Source of the DNA: Heyndrickxia acidiproducens DSM 23148
GTDB lineage: Bacteria > Bacillota > Bacilli > Bacillales > Bacillaceae_C
DNA: 36,353 nucleotides
Direction: 5' to 3'
NCBI RefSeq assembly: GCF_000374345.1
Contig: NZ_KB894013.1
Span: 1 to 36,353, forward strand
Positions 7,774 through 16,030 of the stretch are shown in pieces. Every line of letters starts with the position of its first letter. Position 1 is the first letter of the stretch. The notes beneath the pieces were generated by a model, which was given only the letters and a program-made list of their open reading frames with translations, made no database searches and was not told the DNA's origin. The position numbers and the translations under genes are program-made.

Positions 7774-8568
7774 TCACAATGCTTCAGCATGGCTGCCATT
7801 TTCCTGGTCCGTTACGCTTAACACTGATGATAAAAGTTTTTTGGAATAAGGATGCTGCGGATTTTCAAAAATATCATTGGTCGTGCCGATCTCTACGATA
7901 TCCCCTTTGTACATGACGGCCACCCGCTCGCACATATAACGGATCACAGACATGTTATGGGAGATAAACAAATAGGTTAACTGTTTTTCCATTTGCAATT
8001 CTTTTAACAGGTTTAAAATTTGTGCCTGGATTGAAACATCAAGTGCAGATGTTGGCTCATCCAGCACGAGAAAAGCAGGTTCGGTCACTAGCGCGCGGGC
8101 AATGGCGATCCGCTGCCGCTGCCCGCCGCTGAATTCATGCGGAAGCCGGCTGAGATGTTCTTCCTGCAGCCCGACGCGGTGAATAAGCTGCTTTAAGCGT
8201 TCCAAATTGCCTTTTTCTTTTCTTTCGGCACGCGGCAGACCGAGCAGCGGTTCCAAAATAATATCTTTTATTCGCATGCGCGGGTCAAGTGAAGATTGCG
8301 GATCTTGGAATACGGACTGGATTTCGCCGGGGCGGTACCGTTTGAACTTTTTCTTTATCCATAACGGGTTGCCCTTGTAGGTGATCGTTCCGCTTGTCGG
8401 CGGTTCAAGCCCGATCAGCATTTTACCGAGCGTGCTTTTCCCGGAACCGGATTCTCCGACGAGCCCGAGGATTTCCCCCTCACGGATACTCAAATCAACC
8501 GGCCCGACCGCTTTTGTGGACTGTTTGCCATTGACATAGATTTTCTCAATTTGTTTGATTTCAATCAT
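7774..8568 (-). CDS. Oligo/dipeptide ABC transporter ATPase (DppF/DdpF-like)
   Basis: This 264-residue ABC ATPase powers the peptide importer. It shows Walker A GLVGESGSGKST, the signature LPHEFSGGQRQRIAIARAL, Walker B FLVLDEPTSALD and a switch His in LFISHNMSV. The C-terminus has the peptide-ABC extension PQHPYSKKLL. I chose the ATG at 8568 (MIEIKQIEKIYVNG), which overlaps the end of the previous ATPase by 8 bases and has GGAAGGGA upstream; an open frame extends to 8721, but that stretch overlaps the upstream coding gene and has no ABC homology. It is the second ATPase of the Ddp-type operon. Confidence 0.92.
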   Translation of the reverse strand: MIEIKQIEKIYVNGKQSTKAVGPVDLSIREGEILGLVGESGSGKSTLGKMLIGLEPPTSGTITYKGNPLWIKKKFKRYRPGEIQSVFQDPQSSLDPRMRIKDIILEPLLGLPRAERKEKGNLERLKQLIHRVGLQEEHLSRLPHEFSGGQRQRIAIARALVTEPAFLVLDEPTSALDVSIQAQILNLLKELQMEKQLTYLFISHNMSVIRYMCERVAVMYKGDIVEIGTTNDIFENPQHPYSKKLLSSVLSVTDQENGSHAEAL

Positions 8569-9532
8569 AAACGGCAGTCCCTTCCAGCCAGCAGGCCGCA
8601 TAATGGTTGGACGCTTTTTCTGTGAGCTCCGGATGGCGTTTTTTGCAAATATCCATAGCATGCCGGCAGCGGGAAGCAAAGGCACACCCGCTTGGACGGT
8701 GGAGCAGGCTCGGCGTTTCACCGGCGATCGCTTTTAACGGCTCGCCGGGCGGAACCGAATCAGGGAGTGCGTCCAACAACGATCGGGTATACGGATGGGC
8801 GGGATGGTGTAAAATCTCTTTTGTCGCTCCGCTTTCAACCACTTCTCCGGCGTACATGACAATGGTTCGGCTGCATAATTTGGCCACGACGCCAAGGTCA
8901 TGGGTAATCAGTAGAACAGAAGTGCCCCGTTTGCGATTTAATTCCCGGATCAAATTTAAAATTTCATATTGGATCGTGACATCGAGCGCGGTTGTCGGCT
9001 CGTCTGCAATCAATAAACGGGGCGGCGCAGACATGGCGAGGGCAATGACGATTCTTTGGCGCATGCCGCCGCTTAATTCAAACGGATATTTTTTTGCGAC
9101 TTGTTCCGGCTGGTCGATGTGCACATCCCGCAAAGCCTGCAGCACTGCTTCTTTGGCTTCCTTTGCCGGGAGGTTCCGGTGGCGCTGAAGGCAATTCTGT
9201 AACTGTTTTCCAATTTTCATCGTCGGATGGAGAGCAGTCATCGGTTCCTGAAAGACCATGCCGATTTCTTTGCCCCGCAGCATCTGGCGTTCTTTTTTCT
9301 GCAAATGGAGCAGATTTTGACCATTGTAGATGATTTCACCGTTTGAAATAATGGCATTTTCTTCAAGCAGCCCTAAAATTGACAGTGCGGTAATGGATTT
9401 TCCGGATCCGGATTCACCGACAATGCCAAGGATTTCGCCTTCTTCAAGGGTGAACCGGATATTTTTTAAAGCTTCCGTACGGCCGCGCATTCCTTCAAAG
9501 TCGACGTACAAATTTTTGACTTCAAGCAGCAT
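8561..9532 (-). CDS. Oligo/dipeptide ABC transporter ATPase (DppD/DdpD-like)
   Basis: This 323-residue ATPase pairs with the next gene product to drive peptide import. Visible motifs are Walker A GIVGESGSGKSIT, the signature PFELSGGMRQRIVIALAM, Walker B LLIADEPTTALD and the H-loop LLITHDLGV. The tail contains the oligopeptide-ABC C-terminal domain with conserved cysteines (GCAFASRCRHAMDICKKRHPE), which in related OppD/DppD proteins binds an iron-sulphur cluster. The start has AAGGAGG. It is preceded closely by the second permease and overlaps the following ATPase by 8 bases. Confidence 0.92.
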   Translation of the reverse strand: MLLEVKNLYVDFEGMRGRTEALKNIRFTLEEGEILGIVGESGSGKSITALSILGLLEENAIISNGEIIYNGQNLLHLQKKERQMLRGKEIGMVFQEPMTALHPTMKIGKQLQNCLQRHRNLPAKEAKEAVLQALRDVHIDQPEQVAKKYPFELSGGMRQRIVIALAMSAPPRLLIADEPTTALDVTIQYEILNLIRELNRKRGTSVLLITHDLGVVAKLCSRTIVMYAGEVVESGATKEILHHPAHPYTRSLLDALPDSVPPGEPLKAIAGETPSLLHRPSGCAFASRCRHAMDICKKRHPELTEKASNHYAACWLEGTAVYD

Positions 9533-9543
9533 AAAAATCCTCC

Positions 9544-10416
9544 TTATCTTGCTGATTTCGGGTCAAGTACATCACGGATCCCATCGCCGATTAAATTCAG
9601 GGCACCGGCGGATAAGAACAGCATCAGCCCTGGAAATGTCGGATACCACCAGTAAGTCAGCAAATACTGCCAGCCGACGCTGATCATGGCGCCCCATTCC
9701 GGTGCAGGCGGCTGGGCACCGAGCCCGAGAAACCCAAGTGTTGAGATTAATAGAATCGCATCGCCAACATCCAGGGTGGCTTGAATCATAACCGGGGAAA
9801 AAGCGTTCGGAATAAAATGCCTGAGAATAATCCGCGGCTTGCTGATCCCGAAAGTTTCGGCGGATTTTACAAATAGTTTTTCTTTAATGACCAATGCTTC
9901 GCTGCGGGCAAGCCGGATATAAACTGGAATTTTTACAATGGCAACAGCAAGCATCGCATTTTGCAGATTCGGGCCTAAGATGGCAGCCAGCGCCATTGCC
10001 AGAATTAAGTTAGGGAAAGCAAGTACCATATCGGCGATCCGCATGATGATTTGGTCGAAAATGCTCCCCAAGTATCCTGAAATCGTGCCGATCACAACCC
10101 CAATGAAACTCGCAACAGCAATGACCAGAATGCTGAACCCGAGTGAAAGCCTTGCACCGTACAGAATTCTTGTGAAAATATCCCGGCCTACTTCATCCGT
10201 TCCGAACCAATGGTGAAAGGAGGGAGATTGAAATTTTTCCGCAATATTAATTTTTGTCGGGCTGTAAGGCGTCAGCAGCGGGGCGAACAGCGAGAACAAA
10301 ACAATCAGGCTCAAAATCACAATGCCTACCCACGTCAGTTTATTTTGCTTTAACTTATACCAGATCGGGTTTTCTTTAAAGATTTGCGTTTTTTTACGGT
10401 ATGCAACAGTTGCCAT
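9544..10416 (-). CDS. Peptide ABC transporter permease (DppC/DdpC-like)
   Basis: This 290-residue membrane protein is the second half of the transmembrane channel. The N-terminal OppC/DppC-type region (KENPIWYKLKQNKLTWVGIVIL) leads into six predicted spans, and the EAA-type coupling loop AETFGISKPRIILRHFIPNA (about 185-205) contacts the ATPases. The end, LNLIGDGIRDVLDPKSAR, is typical of DppC. The start ATG has AGGAGGGG. It lies 11 bases before the DppD-like gene and 11 bases after the DppB-like gene. Confidence 0.92.
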   Translation of the reverse strand: MATVAYRKKTQIFKENPIWYKLKQNKLTWVGIVILSLIVLFSLFAPLLTPYSPTKINIAEKFQSPSFHHWFGTDEVGRDIFTRILYGARLSLGFSILVIAVASFIGVVIGTISGYLGSIFDQIIMRIADMVLAFPNLILAMALAAILGPNLQNAMLAVAIVKIPVYIRLARSEALVIKEKLFVKSAETFGISKPRIILRHFIPNAFSPVMIQATLDVGDAILLISTLGFLGLGAQPPAPEWGAMISVGWQYLLTYWWYPTFPGLMLFLSAGALNLIGDGIRDVLDPKSAR

Positions 10417-10427
10417 CCATTCCCCTC

Positions 10428-11432
10428 CTATTCTCTGATTTGTGGATTCAACAGGCCGTACAGCAGATCGACAATGAGATTAATCAGTACATATCCGATG
10501 CTGATGAGAATGGTAAATCCCATAATTGCCGGGAAATCAAGATAGGCAATGGAATCGACGACAAATTTCCCCATCCCCGGCCAGCCAAATACCGTTTCTG
10601 TTACAACAGCACCGCCGAGTAACGAACCGAAAGATGTCCCGATGACGGTAATGGTTGGGATCAAGGCATTCCGCAGCGCGTACGAGATGATGAGCAGCCG
10701 GCCGTGGATGCCGTTTGCGACAGCTGTCCGGATATACTCCTGGCTCATCACTTCGAGCATGCTGGCCCGTACCTGCCTTGTAATGATTGCGAGCTGGGCA
10801 AAGGAAAGAACAAGAGCAGGCAGGAAAATATGTTTTAAACTGCTGAAAAGGGCAATGGTATCACCGGTTAATAAACTGTCCAGTATATAAAAGCCTGTCG
10901 TATGTGTCGGCGGGTTAATATTGTCGTCAATGCGCCCGTTTGCCGGAAACCATCCCAAATAGCCGTAAAAAATTAAGATGACGACCAGTCCGCTCCAAAA
11001 TACAGGAATGGAAACGCCACTGATGGAAAAGATCCGGCTGAAATGGTCCCAAAATGTATTCTTTTTCAGTGCGGATATGACGCCAAGCGGAATCCCGATG
11101 AGAATTGCAATTGCAAAAGCTGCAACGGCAAGTTCCAATGTTGCCGGGAAATACGTAAGCAAGTCATCCAGTACAGGCTGGTGTGTCCGGATCGAGATGC
11201 CAAAATCGCCGGTTGCGAGTTGGCGGATATAATCTGCGTATTGGATCCAGAGTGGCTGGTCAAGGCCCAGCTGCTCACGAATGGATTGAACCGTCTCTTT
11301 ACTTGCCCGCTGTCCTGCCATCATGCTGGCAGGGTCACCGGGAATGACATGGGACAAAATAAATGAAATGAGTGTGACACCGAATACGACGAATACAAGG
11401 AATCCAAGACGTTTCAAAATGATTTTCTGCAA
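10428..11432 (-). CDS. Peptide ABC transporter permease (DppB/DdpB-like)
   Basis: This 334-residue membrane protein forms the first channel half. It starts with the usual amphipathic helix and membrane span (ILKRLGFLVFVVFGVTLISFILSHVIPGDP), continues with six spans, and ends LNLIVDLLYGLLNPQIRE as typical DppB. The coupling loop is around RTAVANGIHGRLLIISYALRNALIP. The start is TTG with GGAGTGA upstream. It sits 19 bases after the binding-protein gene. Confidence 0.92.
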   Translation of the reverse strand: MQKIILKRLGFLVFVVFGVTLISFILSHVIPGDPASMMAGQRASKETVQSIREQLGLDQPLWIQYADYIRQLATGDFGISIRTHQPVLDDLLTYFPATLELAVAAFAIAILIGIPLGVISALKKNTFWDHFSRIFSISGVSIPVFWSGLVVILIFYGYLGWFPANGRIDDNINPPTHTTGFYILDSLLTGDTIALFSSLKHIFLPALVLSFAQLAIITRQVRASMLEVMSQEYIRTAVANGIHGRLLIISYALRNALIPTITVIGTSFGSLLGGAVVTETVFGWPGMGKFVVDSIAYLDFPAIMGFTILISIGYVLINLIVDLLYGLLNPQIRE

Positions 11433-11451
11433 GCTTCGTCACTCCAAAAAT

Positions 11452-13035
11452 TTATTTAGACATATCGGCCAGGTTGTAGATGCCATCCAGCATCGGATTA
11501 TAGACAAACCCTTTGACATCTTTGCTCATCGGTAAAATATAGTCTTTTTGATAAAGCAGGATATAGGGTGCATCATCCATAACGATATCCTGGATCTGCT
11601 TGTAAAGGGCTGTCCGTTCTTGTTTGCTGTTGTTGGTTGCGGCTTCCTTCAAGAGCCGGTCAACTTTGCTGTTTTTGTAAAAGGCGCGGTTGCCGGCGAG
11701 GCCAAAGTTTTTCGAGTCATACCAATAGTTCATGATGCCGTACGGGTCGCCGAAATCAGGGCTCCAGACGCCAAGTGCCAGGTCAAAATCGCCTTTATCA
11801 ATCATGTCGCGGGAAGTGGCATAAGCGACACTTTTCAGATTCACTTTGACACCGATATCAGCAAGGTTGGATTGGATTGTCAAAGCTTCTGTTTTCCACC
11901 ATGTTTTGTTATCCGAATACAGTAAATCAAGGGACAGGTTTTTCACACCGGCTTCTTTCAGCAATGTTTTTGCATGCTTGACATTGTGTTTGTATTGTTT
12001 CACGCTGTTGTCGTGCCCCCAAACGCCTTCCGGAACCGGACCGCGTGTTTTGGTTGCATAACCCAATTGGACCGCGTCAATAAGAGCATCATAGTCAATG
12101 GCTTCGTTCAACGCCTGGCGGACTTTTTTGTTTTGCAGCGCAGCGTTGCCTTTGCTTGTATTCATATAAACATAGTCTGTCACAAGGCTCGGTTTTTGGA
12201 TCAATCGGACATTGCTAAATCTCTTAACGTCTTTGATTTGGTCAACAGGTATCCCCTCGGCGATATCGATTTCACCTTTTTCCAATTGCAGGCGCTGGAC
12301 GGAGGAATCGCCGACGATTTTGAAAACGACGGATTTGAATGCCGGTTTTACTTTTGAATTCGGGTTTAAGCTGAGTTTAATCGAATCGCCTTTTTTCCAT
12401 GACTCCAATTGATAAGGGCCGCTTCCCATCGTATGGTTTGCCATGTAGTTTTGGCCCATATCACCATTCTTTTCATATTCCATGACTTTCGGGCTGACAA
12501 TATTGCCGTAATTGGTCGCCAATGTTGAAAGGAAAGGCGGGAAATTCTCAGAAAGTGTAAAGGTAACCGTTGTCGGGTTATCTGCAGTAATTTTAGAGAC
12601 CATGCTGAAAATTCCGGCGGGTCCGTTTTTGATTTTTAATGTCCTTTCAAAACTTTCCTTTACCGCTTCTGCGTCTACTTCAGTGCCATCAGCAAACTTA
12701 TGGCCTTTTTCTAAAGTAAATGTCCAGGTTTTCCCGTCTTTACTGACTGTCCATTTTTTAGCCAGGCCTGGTTTTATATTTGTGGTAGCCCCGTCGTAAT
12801 CCACAAGCCGTTCATATGTAGGGTAAATAATTTTCCATGAGGAGTTATCCATTGTGACGGCTGGATCGATTGTGCCAATGTCTGCCGGGATGGCAACAAC
12901 GAGTTCACTTTTTGCTGCATTGCCGGAAGCTGCATTGGATGCTGTTGTCTTGGACGGGGCATTGGCATTTTGTTTGCAAGCGGTTGTGATCATCATGAAA
13001 CAGAGAGCTAATAAAATTAAACTGATCTTTCTCAA
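11452..13035 (-). CDS. Peptide-binding lipoprotein, ABC importer (DppA/DdpA-like, SBP family 5)
   Basis: This 527-residue extracellular solute-binding lipoprotein delivers substrate to the DppBC-like channel. A signal peptide (RKISLILLALCFMMITTAC) ends in a lipobox with the anchoring Cys at residue 20. The mature protein shows the SBP_bac_5 signature WTFTLEKGHKFADGTEVDAE at about residues 105-125. The start is TTG, with GGGAGGAAAA upstream inside ddpX, and overlaps its stop codon by 4 bases. As its gene follows the D-Ala-D-Ala dipeptidase, D-Ala-D-Ala or a short cell-wall peptide is a likely ligand, but ligand identity is inferred. Confidence 0.9.
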   Translation of the reverse strand: MRKISLILLALCFMMITTACKQNANAPSKTTASNAASGNAAKSELVVAIPADIGTIDPAVTMDNSSWKIIYPTYERLVDYDGATTNIKPGLAKKWTVSKDGKTWTFTLEKGHKFADGTEVDAEAVKESFERTLKIKNGPAGIFSMVSKITADNPTTVTFTLSENFPPFLSTLATNYGNIVSPKVMEYEKNGDMGQNYMANHTMGSGPYQLESWKKGDSIKLSLNPNSKVKPAFKSVVFKIVGDSSVQRLQLEKGEIDIAEGIPVDQIKDVKRFSNVRLIQKPSLVTDYVYMNTSKGNAALQNKKVRQALNEAIDYDALIDAVQLGYATKTRGPVPEGVWGHDNSVKQYKHNVKHAKTLLKEAGVKNLSLDLLYSDNKTWWKTEALTIQSNLADIGVKVNLKSVAYATSRDMIDKGDFDLALGVWSPDFGDPYGIMNYWYDSKNFGLAGNRAFYKNSKVDRLLKEAATNNSKQERTALYKQIQDIVMDDAPYILLYQKDYILPMSKDVKGFVYNPMLDGIYNLADMSK

Positions 13036-13706
13036 ATCGTTTTCCTCCCTTTGTTTACGTCCAGTTCAATTCCGGGATATTTCGCTACTGTATGGTTTTC
13101 CTTTGCCCAGAGCGCGTTTCCATAGTCAAAGTGCCACCATTCATCCGGATTGGATCGGAAACCCGCTTTCAGCATGGCTTTTCTCAGCAGGCGCCGGTTA
13201 TCGCGGATCTTTTTTTCTTCAAGTGTTAAATCCTTTTTCTTTTCATAAAAGAGTGAGCGGGCTTGTTCAGTGAATTCATCAAAATCAGTTCCCATATTGA
13301 GCCAGCCATTTTCATTTGCCAGTGTCAGGTCTACGGCGCCTCCGGTATAATGCGGAGCCGGGTGATGAGGATCTTTCGATGGTGCGGCAACAAAGCGGAT
13401 GAGTTGCTCTGCTGCTGTTTGTTCTGAGGTGTATTTGATTCTGAACGCTTTTTGATAGGCTTCATACAAGGCCTGCTGGGTTTGAAATGAGCGCCATCCG
13501 TCAAGGATCACCATATGATAGGTTGATGGAATACTGCTGATGGCTTTTAACAGCCGCTCGGCCACGCCCTCCCGCAAATAGCAATCATTTCGTGCACCGG
13601 GAATATGGTGGAGATAATAATAGGGAAGTACTTTAATCCGGTCCGAAATGTTGGAAACAGAAATTAACGCTTCTTCGTATTCATTGGAAAACGGGTTTTG
13701 TGCCAC
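13032..13706 (-). CDS. ddpX: D-alanyl-D-alanine dipeptidase (VanX/DdpX family, peptidase M15D)
   Basis: This 224-residue zinc dipeptidase hydrolyses D-Ala-D-Ala. Expected residues are present: an Arg in DGWRSF (Arg72), the zinc ligands His119 and Asp126 in PHYTGGAVDLTL, and Glu189 and His192 in DEWWHFDYG, matching the VanX set. There is no signal peptide, so it is cytoplasmic and acts on imported dipeptide. It is first in the transporter operon, like E. coli ddpX, and no vancomycin-resistance genes are near. The start is GTG at 13706. An ATG 8 bases upstream has better ribosome-site spacing but is out of frame and ends after 10 codons. Confidence 0.88.
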   Translation of the reverse strand: MAQNPFSNEYEEALISVSNISDRIKVLPYYYLHHIPGARNDCYLREGVAERLLKAISSIPSTYHMVILDGWRSFQTQQALYEAYQKAFRIKYTSEQTAAEQLIRFVAAPSKDPHHPAPHYTGGAVDLTLANENGWLNMGTDFDEFTEQARSLFYEKKKDLTLEEKKIRDNRRLLRKAMLKAGFRSNPDEWWHFDYGNALWAKENHTVAKYPGIELDVNKGRKTI

Positions 13707-13853
13707 GGTTCATGGATCCTCTCCTTTTTCAATTACTTTAATTAAAATTTAATATATTTAAAATATACACTGTTTTTAGTGTTATGAAAATATGAATGTT
13801 AGAAAATATGGCAATCTATTTTTCACAGCGTTTTGTTTTGATTTAACAGGCCA

Positions 13854-13882
13854 TTGACATTGTGAAAAAAACCATGTATAGT
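13854..13882 (+). promoter_or_regulatory. Sigma-A promoter for the structured leader and marR-MFS
   Basis: TTGACA at 13854-13859, a 17-base spacer and TATAGT at 13877-13882 form a near-perfect sigma-A promoter on the plus strand. It would transcribe the hairpin-rich region at 13955-14081 and then marR and the MFS gene. Confidence 0.75.
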
Positions 13883-13949
13883 AAAATTTGCAAATTATTA
13901 CTTAGGGTAACGAAATAGTTGGACACTTTTTTGCCGCATTTATCCGACT

Positions 13950-14090
13950 CTTAACGGGCAGTAAGACTCCCACCTTAAGATTTAAGGTACGAAGGAGATA
14001 GGTGGAGATCAAACTGCCCGTAAAGGTCCGATTGGTTCAACTCACCATCAGTGGGGGATGAAAGAAGACCCCCACTGATGGAAGTTTCAC
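13950..14090 (+). mobile_element. Structured element resembling the right end/omegaRNA region of an IS200/IS605 (TnpB) element, without tnpB
   Basis: Three nested or adjacent inverted repeats are perfect or nearly so. CGGGCAGT (13955-13962) pairs with ACTGCCCG (14013-14020). Inside it, CTCCCACC pairs with GGTGGAG and CCTTAA with TTAAGG (13973-13987). Then CCATCAGTGGGGG (14045-14057) pairs with CCCCCACTGATGG (14069-14081). The wording of this block recalls the non-coding 3' end of IS1341/TnpB-type elements in Bacillales, from which omegaRNA is made. No tnpB or tnpA lies in the window, so this would be a solo end or non-autonomous copy. The alternative is a structured marR leader RNA. The assignment rests on memory. 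Confidence 0.45.
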
Positions 14091-14134
14091 TTTATAAACA
14101 GTCTAAATCATTCTCATTTGTGGAGGCTTTCAAC

Positions 14135-14563
14135 ATGAAGGGCTTTTTTTACCGGTATATCAAACTGTACCGTCCGCTGATTACGGCTTTGAATAAACTG
14201 CTGGGGGAATACGAATTGTCTTATTCCTTGTGGCAGGTGATTTTTTATGTGCATCATTTCGGCCCATGCACGCTCGTTGAAATCTCCAAGTATTATGAAG
14301 TGGAAAAGCCGAGTATAACGCGGATGGTTCAGAAATTGGAGGAGCGGCGGATTGTTGAACAAATACCGGGAAAAGACCGGCGCGAAAAGGTGATTCGGAC
14401 GACGGCAAGAGGGGAAGAGATTTACCAAATTTGCCGTAAAAAAATTACAGTGTTGGAATACGAAGTGATGAAGGGGATTCCGGAAGCGGAACAGCAAGCT
14501 GTATTTGCGGCACTTCCAAAAATCAGGGAAAATATTTTAAATCAAGGGGAGAAAGCACATTGA
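14135..14563 (+). CDS. MarR-family transcriptional regulator
   Basis: This is a 142-residue winged-helix regulator. The order is N-terminal dimer helix, then SLWQVIFYVHHFGPCTLVEISKYYEVEKPSITRMVQKLEERRIVEQI (HTH and recognition helix), then the wing KDRREKVIRTTARGEEIY, typical of MarR. I chose ATG at 14135, which has TGGAGG at 14121-14126; the longer open frame from 14051 overlaps the palindrome and reads non-homologous. It overlaps the MFS start by 4 bases, so it most likely represses that exporter and itself. Confidence 0.88.
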   Translation: MKGFFYRYIKLYRPLITALNKLLGEYELSYSLWQVIFYVHHFGPCTLVEISKYYEVEKPSITRMVQKLEERRIVEQIPGKDRREKVIRTTARGEEIYQICRKKITVLEYEVMKGIPEAEQQAVFAALPKIRENILNQGEKAH

Positions 14564-15765
14564 GCGGTAAACCAAAGTTATGGACGAAAGATTTTTTAAT
14601 TGTTTCAGGCGCAAACTTTTTTCTTTATTTTACATTTTATTTGTTGATGGCGACCATTACGCTTTTTGCAACTGACCGGTTTCATGCATCGCCAAGCGTT
14701 GCCGGATTGGCATCGGGGATTTTTGTTGTCGGGATCTTAATTGCGCGCTTGTTTGCCGGCAGATCGATTGACAAGGTCGGCAGGAAAAAAATGCTCTATA
14801 TCGGTTTTGCAGCGATTGTTGCCATTACGCTATTATACTTTTTTATTCAAAATTTAGCGGTTCTATTGGTGGTCCGTTTCCTGAACGGTGCGGCACTTGG
14901 GATCGCATCAACGGCAACCGGGACAATTGTCGCTAACCTTATTCCAAAAGAGCGGAGAGGGGAAGGAACCGGCTATTATGCGTTAAGTGTGACGCTGGCT
15001 GCGGCTGTCGGTCCGTTTATCGGCATGTTCCTGATCGAGCATGCGAGTTTTAACGTGATTTTTGTATTATGCCTTGTACTGCTGGCGCTGAGTTTTGTGG
15101 CGGCGCTCTTCTTAAACGTTCCGAAAGTGGTGCTGTCAAAAGCTGAACTGGATAAAATGAAGGGGCTCAAACTCAGCAATTTTTTCGAGCCAAAAGTGTT
15201 TCCAATTGCGATTATCAGCGCGTTTGTCGGCCTCGGATATTCGAGTATTCTTTCGTTCCTCACTTCATATGCAAGCGAAATGAATCTGGTGGACATTTCA
15301 AGTTTCTTCTTTATTGTTTATGCGATTACGGTTTTGGTGTCAAGACCGTTTACCGGCCGCTGGTTTGATACGAAAGGCGAAAATTTTGTCATGTACCCGT
15401 CGTTTATCCTGTTTGCAATCGGCCTGCTGCTGCTGAACCAGGCTAATTCCGGCTTGTTTATTTTATTGGCAGGCGTTTTTGTCGGGCTCGGCTACGGGAC
15501 GTACTCGTCAAGCGGCCAGGCCATCGCGATTAAAGTGGCGCCGGACCACCGCATCGGCCTCGCCACCTCGACTTTCTTTATCTTTCTTGATGCCGGCGTC
15601 GGCGTGGGCCCGTTCTTATTAGGATTATTTGTTCCAATCGCCGGCTATCACGGGCTGTATGCCATTATGGCCGCCGTGATGCTTATCTGCACTTTCCTCT
15701 ATTATTTCTTATACGGGAAAAAAGCAGTGGCGGCCAGAAATATGGTACAACAACAGGCGGAATAA
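14560..15765 (+). CDS. MFS efflux transporter
   Basis: This 401-residue membrane protein has about 12 hydrophobic spans. Motif A of the major facilitator family is seen in the loop after the second span (ARLFAGRSIDKVGRKKMLYIG), and a related loop recurs in the C-half (SRPFTGRWFDTKGENFVMYP). The lineage looks like Bacillus YwoG/YfmO-type multidrug exporters. The start is TTG overlapping the marR stop (TTGA), with AAGGGGAG upstream, so translation is coupled. MarR-MFS pairs typically expel toxic small molecules; the substrate is unknown. Confidence 0.88.
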   Translation: MSGKPKLWTKDFLIVSGANFFLYFTFYLLMATITLFATDRFHASPSVAGLASGIFVVGILIARLFAGRSIDKVGRKKMLYIGFAAIVAITLLYFFIQNLAVLLVVRFLNGAALGIASTATGTIVANLIPKERRGEGTGYYALSVTLAAAVGPFIGMFLIEHASFNVIFVLCLVLLALSFVAALFLNVPKVVLSKAELDKMKGLKLSNFFEPKVFPIAIISAFVGLGYSSILSFLTSYASEMNLVDISSFFFIVYAITVLVSRPFTGRWFDTKGENFVMYPSFILFAIGLLLLNQANSGLFILLAGVFVGLGYGTYSSSGQAIAIKVAPDHRIGLATSTFFIFLDAGVGVGPFLLGLFVPIAGYHGLYAIMAAVMLICTFLYYFLYGKKAVAARNMVQQQAE

Positions 15766-15778
15766 TTTAGATGAAAAT

Positions 15779-15812
15779 ATCTGGAGGCAAACCCCCGGAT
15801 CTTTTTCTGTTT
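15779..15812 (+). terminator. Probable intrinsic terminator after the MFS gene
   Basis: ATCTGGAGG (15779-15787) pairs, with G-U wobbles, with CCCCCGGAT (15792-15800), followed by CTTTTTCTGTTTT. It lies 14 bases after the MFS stop codon. Confidence 0.55.
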
Positions 15813-15908
15813 TCGGAAAAGGAGAAACGGGTTTTATGGGCGGATGTTTGAGGAATTGTTTTATATAATGCAGGGAATGGGCTATTTTAAGATGGAAAAG
15901 AGGGAGAA

Positions 15909-15984
15909 ATGGTGTTCATAAGGGGGATGAGCGCTGTTATGGGAAAGAAGAAAGGTTGAGATGGTGTTCATAAGAGGGATGAGC
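15909..15984. repeat. Two direct repeats of 24 bases, 52 bases apart
   Basis: Copies at 15909-15932 and 15961-15984 share 23 of 24 bases; the core is GGTGTTCATAAG followed by a purine run and GATGAGC. They lie in a gene-free stretch between two MFS genes, where I see no coding region. They may be a dispersed intergenic repeat of this genome or protein binding sites. Confidence 0.6.
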
Positions 15985-16030
15985 AGGGGGTACAGGCAGT
16001 AAATGTCTAAATAGGGCTTTTAACTAGATC

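Larger units (their letters stand above)
13707..14134. other. Divergent control region between ddpX and marR
   Basis: This 428-base gap holds an AT-rich leader for ddpX on the minus strand (AAAGGAGAGG site, A/T tracts around 13730-13780 and no clear -35), a consensus plus-strand promoter at 13854-13882, and the nested inverted repeats listed separately (13955-14081). A transcript from that promoter would carry about 245 bases of structured leader before marR. No further gene is visible. Confidence 0.6.

Noticed and set aside
8569..8721. N-terminal extension of the second ATPase
   Set aside because: The extra 51 residues overlap the previous ATPase gene in another frame and lack ABC homology; ATG 8568 with a ribosome site is the natural start.
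8607..9188. 193-codon plus-strand frame opposite the DppD-like ATPase
   Set aside because: Complement of an ABC ATPase with intact motifs; no independent support.
13032..13706. Vancomycin-resistance cluster
   Set aside because: Although the enzyme is VanX-like, no vanA/vanH ligase or dehydrogenase and no VanRS are near; an importer operon surrounds it instead.
13955..14081. CRISPR array or tRNA-like structure
   Set aside because: The arms are inverted, not regularly spaced direct repeats, and no tRNA cloverleaf or anticodon arm fits.
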